Below, in pieces: positions 1-5,566 of a DNA stretch of 11,183 nucleotides. The notes beneath the pieces were generated by a model that saw nothing but the letters and a program-made list of their open reading frames with translations, made no database searches and had not been told where the DNA came from. This stretch comes from Chryseobacterium gleum (GTDB lineage Bacteria > Bacteroidota > Bacteroidia > Flavobacteriales_D > Crocinitomicaceae), in the NCBI GenBank assembly GCA_945877005.1, contig CAMCQL010000042.1:1-11183 (forward strand). Direction: 5' to 3'. Position 1 is the stretch's first letter. Each line of letters starts with the position of its first letter. The position numbers were made by a program, and so were the translations under genes.

Positions 1-26
1 CTCTAGATGTTTTGAAATGAAAAAAT
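1..26. repeat. left arm of a perfect 26-bp inverted repeat
   Basis: The first 26 bases of the window are the exact reverse complement of positions 270-295. The arm contains the ATG (17-19) of the methyltransferase gene. Because the match begins at base 1, it may continue outside the window. A fold-back chimera at a contig end would look like this; so would a genuine long-range hairpin in the mRNA. Confidence 0.9.
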
Positions 27-787
27 TATATAAGTTTTTATTAAATTCACTTCCACGTCCAATCTTGATTCGATTGAGTTATGTTTTTAAGTTATTTGCC
101 CCACTAATTTACAAAGGAGATGCAGTTGAGTGTCCTGTCTGTGAAAACAAATTTAAAAAATTCCTTTCATATGGTTCAGATGTTGCGCATAGAGAGAATG
201 TATTATGTCCATATGATTTGACATTAGAGCGTCATCGTTTGATGTGGTTGTATTTAAAAAAAGAGTCTAATTTTTTCATTTCAAAACATCTAGAGGTATT
301 ACATATAGCTCCTGAACAATGTTTTTATAGTTTATTTAAAAAACACAAGAATTTAAAGTACTTGACGGGAGATTTGGTTTCACCATTGGCAGATTTACAC
401 TTTGATTTACATGAAATCCCATTAGAGGAAAATACATTTGACGTTGTTTTTTGTAACCATGTCTTAGAACATGTGAATGATGCTAAAAAATGCATGTCAG
501 AATTATATCGAGTATTAAAACCAGGAGGTTTAGGAATTATGCAAGTACCACAAGATCGTTCTAGAACTGAAACTTACGAAGATTGGTCTATCACTTCACC
601 AGAAGAAAGAGAAAAACATTTTTGGCAATACGATCACGTACGACTGTTTGGTTTGGATTATCCAAAATGGTTAGAAAGTGTTGGATTTAAAGTAAAAGAA
701 TACGACCCTAAAAAACATTTTGATACCTCAACAATAGAACGGTATAGACTTATACCTGAAGAAGTACTTTATGTAGTTACAAAATAA
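17..787 (+). CDS. class I SAM-dependent methyltransferase with N-terminal cysteine-containing segment
   Basis: A 256-residue protein predicted to transfer a methyl group from S-adenosylmethionine; the acceptor is unknown. The Methyltransf_11-type core runs from about residue 92 to 180. It has a motif I-like strand (VLHIAPE, 94-100), an acidic strand end (TGDL, 117-120), the motif FDVVFCNHVLEHV (141-153) and LKPGGLGIMQVP (167-178). Before it lies a CPVC pair (C39, C42) followed by LCPYDLTLERHR (63-74). This resembles a zinc-finger segment that, as I recall, often precedes such methyltransferases as CxxC...CPxC-x-SLERHR. Here the fourth cysteine position is Asp67, so zinc binding is uncertain. 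The N-terminus (SLPRPILIRLSY) is hydrophobic and basic but is not a clear signal peptide. The ATG at 17 is the only sensible start, since the next Met is residue 76, but it lies inside an inverted repeat at the window edge and true upstream sequence may be missing. The gene is 17 bp ahead of the cystathionine beta-synthase gene and probably co-transcribed with it. Confidence 0.85.
   Translation: MKKLYKFLLNSLPRPILIRLSYVFKLFAPLIYKGDAVECPVCENKFKKFLSYGSDVAHRENVLCPYDLTLERHRLMWLYLKKESNFFISKHLEVLHIAPEQCFYSLFKKHKNLKYLTGDLVSPLADLHFDLHEIPLEENTFDVVFCNHVLEHVNDAKKCMSELYRVLKPGGLGIMQVPQDRSRTETYEDWSITSPEEREKHFWQYDHVRLFGLDYPKWLESVGFKVKEYDPKKHFDTSTIERYRLIPEEVLYVVTK
270..295. repeat. right arm of the 26-bp inverted repeat
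   Basis: This is the exact reverse complement of positions 1-26, with 243 bases between the arms. It lies inside the methyltransferase gene and encodes about residues 85-93, just before the SAM-binding strand. That is ordinary family-like sequence, so this copy looks like the native one and the copy at the window edge looks secondary. Confidence 0.9.
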
Positions 788-804
788 TAATTAAAGACAA
801 AAAA

Positions 805-2166
805 ATGAAATATTTTAATAACATTTTAGAAACAATCGGTAATACTCCCTTAGTAAGATTGAACGTATTAACAAAAGATTTGAAGGCTACTGTTCTAGCG
901 AAAATAGAAACAACAAATCCTGGTAATTCAGTCAAAGATCGCATGGCGTTAAAAATGATTGAAGATGCTGAAAAATCTGGTTTGTTAAATCCAGGCGCTA
1001 CTGTTATTGAAGGTACTTCAGGAAATACTGGAATGGGATTGGCACTTGCGTGTATAATAAAAGGTTATAAATTGATTTGTGTTCTAAACGACAAACAATC
1101 GAAAGAAAAAATGGATATTCTTCGAGCAGTAGGAGCAGAGGTTGTTGTTTGTCCGACGGCAGTTGAGCCTGAAGATCCAAGGTCTTATTATTCTGTTTCA
1201 AGAAGATTAGCAAAAGAGATTCCTAATTCTTGGTATGTAAATCAATACGACAATCTTTCAAATCGCCAAGCTCATTACGAGCAAACAGGTCCTGAAATTT
1301 GGGAACAAACGGAAGGAAAAATAACTCATTTTGTTGTAGGTGTTGGTACGGGAGGGACTATTTCTGGGATTGGAAAATATTTGAAAGAAAAAAATCCTGC
1401 TATTAAAATTTGGGGGATAGATACCTATGGATCAGTATTTAAAAAGTATCACGAAACAGGGATATTTGATAAAAACGAGATTTATCCATACATAACCGAA
1501 GGAATTGGAGAGGACATACTTCCAGCAAATGTAGATTTTTCTGTAATTGATCATTTTGAGAAGGTAACTGATAAAGATGCGGCTATTTATACGCGAAGAT
1601 TGGCGCGTGAAGAAGGTGTTTTTGTTGGGAACTCTGCTGGTTCAGCAATTAAAGGTGTTCTTCAGATGAAAGAAGAGTTAAAAGAAGATGACGTTGTTGT
1701 TGTTTTGTTTCACGATCATGGAAGTAGGTATGTGGGTAAAATATTTAACGATGATTGGATGCGAGAAAGAGGTTTTTTAGAGGAGAAAAATACTTCTGCA
1801 GGCGATCTAGTGAAAAATCATTCAGATAAATCTTTAGTAACAGTATACGCAGAGGAACTTATTTCTCATGCAGTTGCTAAAATGAGAAAGTATAATATTT
1901 CTCAAATCCCAGTATTGAAAGACGATCAAATTGTTGGTTCATTGAATGATACACATACATATCAATTTTTAATGGACCATCCGGATAAAATAAATGCACC
2001 TGTATCATCCATTATACAAGCACCTTTTCCTGTTGTTGTTGAAAACACTCCAATTGAAGAAGTAACTAAATTGATTAATAAGGAAACACCTGCAGTTCTT
2101 GTAGAGTTAAATAATGGAGAGTTTCACATAATAACGCGTCAAGACATAATTGCATCAATAGGTTAA
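805..2166 (+). CDS. cystathionine beta-synthase (PLP fold-type II) with C-terminal CBS-domain pair
   Basis: A 453-residue cytoplasmic enzyme expected to condense serine with homocysteine to cystathionine in transsulfuration. The PLP-dependent catalytic domain spans about residues 3-325. Lys44 in NSVKDRMA is the expected Schiff-base lysine, TSGNTG (71-76) is the substrate loop, GVGTGGTISG (179-188) binds the PLP phosphate, and GNSAGSA (275-281) supplies the serine facing the pyridine nitrogen. DHGSRYVGKIFNDDWM (304-319) resembles true cystathionine beta-synthases more than O-acetylserine sulfhydrylase, which is also shorter and lacks CBS domains. Residues about 335-453 form two CBS repeats, a regulatory module that binds adenosyl ligands in some homologues. 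There is no N-terminal haem-binding extension like that of animal enzymes. Start: ATG at 805 after an A-rich leader and directly before the family's N-terminal IGNTPLVRL. Its stop abuts the next gene's start. A cysteine synthase-like activity cannot be excluded by sequence alone. Confidence 0.9.
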   Translation: MKYFNNILETIGNTPLVRLNVLTKDLKATVLAKIETTNPGNSVKDRMALKMIEDAEKSGLLNPGATVIEGTSGNTGMGLALACIIKGYKLICVLNDKQSKEKMDILRAVGAEVVVCPTAVEPEDPRSYYSVSRRLAKEIPNSWYVNQYDNLSNRQAHYEQTGPEIWEQTEGKITHFVVGVGTGGTISGIGKYLKEKNPAIKIWGIDTYGSVFKKYHETGIFDKNEIYPYITEGIGEDILPANVDFSVIDHFEKVTDKDAAIYTRRLAREEGVFVGNSAGSAIKGVLQMKEELKEDDVVVVLFHDHGSRYVGKIFNDDWMRERGFLEEKNTSAGDLVKNHSDKSLVTVYAEELISHAVAKMRKYNISQIPVLKDDQIVGSLNDTHTYQFLMDHPDKINAPVSSIIQAPFPVVVENTPIEEVTKLINKETPAVLVELNNGEFHIITRQDIIASIG

Positions 2167-2937
2167 ATGGAATTTTTCGACCAATTAGGTAGAACGATTG
2201 TAATGAATGGACCTCCGAATAAAATTGTTTGTTTGGTTCCTTCAATTACTGAGTTTTTAGTTGCTGTTGGTCTTCAAGAAAACATTGTTGGGATTACTAA
2301 GTTTTGTGTTCATCCACCTCATCTTAAAAAGTTAACTGAATGTATTGGGGGTACTAAGAATGTTAATATCGAAAAGATTAAGTTACTTAAACCTGATTTA
2401 ATTATCGCGAATAAAGAGGAGAATACAAAGGAAGACATTCTCAATTTAGCAAGTTGTTTTCCCGTTTGGATGACAGATGTTACGAATTTTCATTCTGCAA
2501 TTGCGATGATGAAAGGTTTGTCACAGGTTTTAGATTGTGTTTCTAAGAGCAAAGAACTTATCGATGAAATATACCGAGAGTTTGCTTCTTTAATTACAAT
2601 CGGAAATCAGAAAAAATTCGGTGTATTGTATTTGATTTGGAAAAAACCATACATGTCAATTGGAAGCGATACTTACATTCATTCAATGTTGCAAATTGCT
2701 GGTTTTGATTCAGTGACCAAACATTTGACTCGTTACCCGATTATCAAGGAGATACAAATACCCGATTTTATTTTTTTAAGTTCAGAGCCATATCCATTTA
2801 CAGAAAAAGATATCGATGAAGTACAAAAAAACTATCCAAAATCTAAAATACTACTTGTGGATGGTGAAATGTTTTCATGGTATGGTAAGAGAATGCATTT
2901 ATTTCCGTCTTATATCCGTCAATTAATATTGAGTTAG
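2167..2937 (+). CDS. BtuF/TroA-like helical-backbone metal receptor without signal peptide
   Basis: A 256-residue protein of the periplasmic-binding type III fold (Peripla_BP_2; cobalamin, haem or siderophore-metal receptors). Characteristic stretches are KIVCLVPSITEFLVAVG (19-35), IGGTKNVNIEKIKLLKPDLI (60-79), ANKEEN (81-86), and a second lobe with GSDTYIHSMLQIAGF (166-180) and PDFIFLSSEPY (199-209). Exported family members begin with a signal peptide or lipobox. This one starts directly with MEFFDQLGRT and the fold begins within 20 residues, so it should stay in the cytoplasm. No ABC permease or ATPase is nearby. The ATG follows the preceding TAA with no gap (TAAATG), implying translational coupling to the cystathionine beta-synthase. 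Its ligand is not readable from sequence; a cobalamin, haem or metal role is inference from the fold. Annotation pipelines would probably call it an ABC transporter substrate-binding protein, which the missing signal peptide makes doubtful. Confidence 0.8.
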   Translation: MEFFDQLGRTIVMNGPPNKIVCLVPSITEFLVAVGLQENIVGITKFCVHPPHLKKLTECIGGTKNVNIEKIKLLKPDLIIANKEENTKEDILNLASCFPVWMTDVTNFHSAIAMMKGLSQVLDCVSKSKELIDEIYREFASLITIGNQKKFGVLYLIWKKPYMSIGSDTYIHSMLQIAGFDSVTKHLTRYPIIKEIQIPDFIFLSSEPYPFTEKDIDEVQKNYPKSKILLVDGEMFSWYGKRMHLFPSYIRQLILS

Positions 2938-3047
2938 TTCTATAAAATTAGCACTATTAACATAGGTATTGTTTAAATGTATTTTTAAGCTAAGTATCCG
3001 TTTCCCTATATAATCGTAAATTAGTAAAATATTTTTGATGTTTTAAA

Positions 3048-3677
3048 ATGGCTAAAATAATTTCATTCATTAGTAGAAAAGGAGGGACAGGCAAAACCAC
3101 TAACGCTATCAATCTCGCAACGATGTTACATAGTTTGGGACATAAGGTTTTGATGGTTGAAACAGATACCAATTATACCTTGAGTACCATCCGAAAAATG
3201 GATGTATTTAAGTCTGGAGCAAATGAGGACCAGTTATTTAGGATTGTGCCTTCTGAAGATGCACTTATTTTGGATACTCTTCCAACCTATAAAACTAGTG
3301 GGTATGATTATATAATTATAGACACGGCAGGAAAGACTACAGATTCAAGTATTAAAAAAATTTGTGTCAATAGCGATTTAGTAATTATTCCGACAAGCCT
3401 CTCTCAAAATGATTTACTAGTCACTTTTCAGACAGTGGAAGACTTAAAACATGCAAAAGACTTGAATCTTAACTTAAAAATAGTTATATTGCCTAATAGA
3501 ATTAATGCAAACATGAAAAACAAAACTGTTACAAATTTGTTATCTCAATTGGATGCATCAATTTTAGAGAATTATGTACCATCAAAAAATATGTATTCGC
3601 AGTGTAGTACAATATTACCTGAAAAAGAATATTTACCTGTTGTTACAGAATTACTAACTTTAATGAACAATAATTAA
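3048..3677 (+). CDS. short ParA/MinD-type P-loop ATPase
   Basis: A 209-residue ATPase of the ParA superfamily; such proteins bind DNA or a surface in their ATP state and position plasmids, chromosomes or large assemblies. The deviant Walker A motif RKGGTGKTT (10-18) has both the signature Lys11 and catalytic Lys16. Walker B is YDYIIIDTAG (86-95) with Asp92. The A-prime region reads VETDTNYTLST (37-47) instead of the usual DxDPQ. VILPNRIN follows the usual late strand. The length fits small plasmid-type (Ib) ParA proteins that lack an N-terminal helix-turn-helix, and is shorter than chromosomal Soj/ParA (about 250-270). A 140-residue gene of unknown family follows after 2 bp, as expected for an ATPase plus its activator or adaptor. 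The upstream gap of 110 bp, the longest in the window, presumably carries the promoter; no convincing parS-like repeat was seen there. Whether it moves DNA or a protein cargo is unknown. Confidence 0.88.
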   Translation: MAKIISFISRKGGTGKTTNAINLATMLHSLGHKVLMVETDTNYTLSTIRKMDVFKSGANEDQLFRIVPSEDALILDTLPTYKTSGYDYIIIDTAGKTTDSSIKKICVNSDLVIIPTSLSQNDLLVTFQTVEDLKHAKDLNLNLKIVILPNRINANMKNKTVTNLLSQLDASILENYVPSKNMYSQCSTILPEKEYLPVVTELLTLMNNN

Positions 3678-3679
3678 AT

Positions 3680-4102
3680 ATGGCAAAAAAATCAAACACA
3701 TTAAATGACTTGACTAAATTTTTAGAAGCAGAGCATATCGCTTTATCTCCTGATTTTAATGTTGAAGAAGATTTTTTGGAACAAAAACCAGTAGCATTGG
3801 TTGATTTAGAAGAAGTAGGTATTCATATTAATAAAATTGAAAATATAGACCCTATTCAATCCAAAACACAAAAATTTATAGATTCAAAAGTATTAAAACC
3901 TACTTCTATTGAAGATTTGAATGATCAGATAAAAACCTTAGCACTTCAAAATAATATGACAGTGCAACAAATTATTATGAATTTGTATGTTCAGTCTGTT
4001 TCTTCCTATTCTCATCCAAACATGTTCGATATGTTTTTAAACATTCAAAAGAGTTATATTAACTATTTTAATGAGCTTCAAAAGAAATTTACAAGAAAGT
4101 AG
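3680..4102 (+). CDS. hypothetical protein, candidate partner of the ParA-like ATPase
   Basis: A 140-residue protein that I do not recognise. It starts 2 bp after the ParA-like stop codon, so the pair is almost certainly one transcript. Visible features are a short basic start (MAKK), an acidic segment of about residues 16-58 with low predicted order (many E and D, plus PDFNVEEDF), and probably helical segments at about 76-108 (SIEDLNDQIKTLALQNN then MTVQQIIMNLYVQSV) and 113-137 (PNMFDMFLNIQKSYINYFNE), with a basic tail KKFTRK. There is no signal peptide, membrane helix, cysteine motif, ParB nuclease-like motif or obvious ribbon-helix-helix. Position, size and a basic terminus are what one expects of ParB-, McdB- or MinE-like ATPase partners, but this is inference from context. 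The gene ends 48 bp from the convergent kdsC-like gene. Confidence 0.75.
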   Translation: MAKKSNTLNDLTKFLEAEHIALSPDFNVEEDFLEQKPVALVDLEEVGIHINKIENIDPIQSKTQKFIDSKVLKPTSIEDLNDQIKTLALQNNMTVQQIIMNLYVQSVSSYSHPNMFDMFLNIQKSYINYFNELQKKFTRK

Positions 4103-4150
4103 TAAACAATTTTATTGCAATTATTTCTTTAAGTTTTACAACTAATTAAA

Positions 4151-4672
4151 CTACCATACAAATGCGTGTTCAGAGAACCATTTGTTCTGTGATTTTAGCG
4201 TTTGTTCTATTACATCTCTAACACAGCCTTTCCCTCCAAAAATTGGGGATTGATAGTCACATATTTTCTTTATTTCAGGTGCAGCATCTTGCGGACAGGT
4301 TGAAACATTTACTATTTGTAATAATGGGTAATCTGGTAAATCATCTCCCATATACAATACTTCTTCATCTGTAAAATTGTATTCTTTTTTACAAGCATTA
4401 TAGACTTCAACTTTATTCGCTGAATTTAAATAGACATGTGTTAACCCAATGGCTTCTAATGTTCTTTTTGTTTGTTCTGATTCTCCACCTGTAATGGCAA
4501 ATAAACGATACCCCATTTTTTTTGCATATTGTATCGCATAAGCATCTTTCGAATGTAAGGTTCTAACGAACTCATTTTGGAATAGAATTACTTCGCCAGT
4601 AGTGAATACCCCGTCAATATCAAAAATAAATGTAGTGATGTGTGGTAACTTTTCTTTATAATTTTTTTTCAT
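4151..4672 (-). CDS. kdsC: KdsC-like HAD phosphatase (3-deoxy-D-manno-octulosonate 8-phosphate phosphatase)
   Basis: A 173-residue cytoplasmic phosphatase of the HAD superfamily, C0 (capless) type, expected to hydrolyse KDO 8-phosphate in lipopolysaccharide inner-core synthesis. Motif I is FDIDGVFT (17-24), with nucleophile Asp18 and acid/base Asp20. Motif II is ITGGES (60-65), Lys87 lies in NKVEV, and motif III is MGDDLPDYPLL (108-118). GGKGCVRDVIE (146-156) matches the KdsC-type C-terminal loop. The length fits the family (about 170-190). Start: ATG complementary to 4670-4672, preceded by an A/T-rich stretch without Shine-Dalgarno. It is the last gene of the leftward group, 46 bp after the DUF2520 gene, a pairing I recall as common in Bacteroidota. 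KDO synthase and KDO isomerase genes are not in the window. Related sugar-nucleotide C0 phosphatases look similar, so the substrate is probable rather than certain. Confidence 0.83.
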   Translation of the reverse strand: MKKNYKEKLPHITTFIFDIDGVFTTGEVILFQNEFVRTLHSKDAYAIQYAKKMGYRLFAITGGESEQTKRTLEAIGLTHVYLNSANKVEVYNACKKEYNFTDEEVLYMGDDLPDYPLLQIVNVSTCPQDAAPEIKKICDYQSPIFGGKGCVRDVIEQTLKSQNKWFSEHAFVW

Positions 4673-4718
4673 AGATTCTTTAATAATTTAGCTAGTGGAA
4701 TTAATATATTGGAATAAT

Positions 4719-5477
4719 TTAATTTTCTTTATGTGTTTCTAAAATGCTATTAGTGAATAAATTGTACAGTTGAAATAAATAACCATCTAACATTTGTTGA
4801 TGAGCAACAATAGTTTGCGTGTCTTTTCTTATGGCTGGACCCGTTTGCATTAATTTTGCTTGTTCATTTAACGCTTTACGAATAGTTTCTGAAATTAAAG
4901 GGTTGAATATTTGGAAATCTATGTTTTCAATGTTTGATTTTTCTTGAATTAGATGAATCATGTGATTGATAAAATTATTTAAAAACACCGCTGACAAATG
5001 AATTTTTTTTCGCTTTTCATAATTCATTTGAATAGATTTCAAATCTCCTAAATCGATTAATTTATTCAAAGTGGAGGTAATCGTTTTTGTCCTACTCTCT
5101 ATTATAAATGGTATTTTATTAATTTCAAGTGGCGTATTTTTAGTAAATGTTTGCAGTGGATATAATATACCACTATTTGGAGTGTAAATTGCAATTGTGT
5201 CAATGTCAAAAGTGCCAGATGTAATTAGTATTGATGCATTACAAGGTAATTGTTCAACTACTGATGCTATTGCGTTATCTGCTACACAGACAATAATTGC
5301 ATCAACCGAGGGTAAATCTGTTAGTTGTATTTGAGGTAAAGAATTAACGCAATGAGCCAATTCATTCACGGTAGTTGAATTTCTACCATAAATCCATTTA
5401 ATATTAATTTTTTTATTTTTAAAGTAGCTAGCCAGATGAAATGCTACATTTCCACTACCAATAAACCCTAATTCCAT
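4719..5477 (-). CDS. Rossmann-fold / DUF2520 domain protein
   Basis: A 252-residue protein with an N-terminal NAD(P)-binding Rossmann domain and a C-terminal helical DUF2520 domain, an arrangement like short 6-phosphogluconate- or pyrroline-5-carboxylate-reductase-type dehydrogenases. The dinucleotide loop is GFIGSGNVAFHLA (4-16), and DAIIVCVADNAI (59-70) is the following strand and turn. The linker LYPLQTFTK (106-114) and the helical HLSAVFLNNFINHM (160-173) precede the hallmark QTGPAIRKDTQTI (211-223). The substrate of this family is, to my knowledge, not established. It lies between secA (89-bp gap containing a hairpin) and the kdsC-like gene (46-bp gap), and is read in the same direction as both. 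The hairpin suggests that it and kdsC have their own promoter or depend on read-through. Start: ATG complementary to 5475-5477, which places the nucleotide-binding strand right at the N-terminus as expected. Confidence 0.85.
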   Translation of the reverse strand: MELGFIGSGNVAFHLASYFKNKKINIKWIYGRNSTTVNELAHCVNSLPQIQLTDLPSVDAIIVCVADNAIASVVEQLPCNASILITSGTFDIDTIAIYTPNSGILYPLQTFTKNTPLEINKIPFIIESRTKTITSTLNKLIDLGDLKSIQMNYEKRKKIHLSAVFLNNFINHMIHLIQEKSNIENIDFQIFNPLISETIRKALNEQAKLMQTGPAIRKDTQTIVAHQQMLDGYLFQLYNLFTNSILETHKEN

Positions 5478-5501
5478 TGTTAATACTATTCTTTTTATAA
5501 C

Positions 5502-5543
5502 TAAAATAGCTCTAGTACCTGTTTTAGTAGTAGAGCTATTTTA
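5502..5543 (-). terminator. probable terminator hairpin after secA
   Basis: A perfect 13-bp stem pairs 5502-5514 with 5531-5543 around a 16-base loop, 24 bp after the secA stop. The outer stem ends in A/T pairs, so a T-run ends the leftward transcript's stem (ATTTTA), followed by an A/T-rich tail rather than a clean U-tract. It is nearly symmetric and could work on either strand, but only leftward genes flank it. It could also be a weak attenuator between secA and the DUF2520 gene. Confidence 0.6.
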
Positions 5544-5566
5544 TATACTGATCAACAATTTGTCAA

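Noticed and set aside
1004..1213. Minus-strand open frame of 69 codons inside the cystathionine beta-synthase gene
   Set aside because: It is fully antisense to a strongly conserved enzyme domain and shows no recognisable motif; a chance frame.
3001..3037. Possible Bacteroidota promoter before the ParA-like gene: TATTTTTG at 3030-3037 fits the TAnnTTTG element
   Set aside because: The upstream TTTG-like match (TTTC at 3001) has a spacer of about 25 bases, which is too long, and the element leaves only a few bases of leader. In AT-rich sequence this is weak evidence.
2990..3172. Minus-strand open frame of 60 codons overlapping the start of the ParA-like gene
   Set aside because: It is antisense to the P-loop coding region and resembles no known antitoxin or small protein.
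4103..4150. Convergent gap after the 140-aa gene, examined for a bidirectional terminator
   Set aside because: Only a 6-base palindrome (TTGCAA) and loose T-runs are present; no stem long enough to support a call.
5538..5566. Minus-strand TTGACA (5566-5561) with a 17-base spacer to TAAAAT (5543-5538), like a classical sigma-70 promoter for the DUF2520-kdsC genes
   Set aside because: The main sigma factor of Bacteroidota prefers TTTG/TAnnTTTG elements, and the -10 match lies in the terminator-like stem. The match may be chance; a mapped transcription start near 5531 would revive it.
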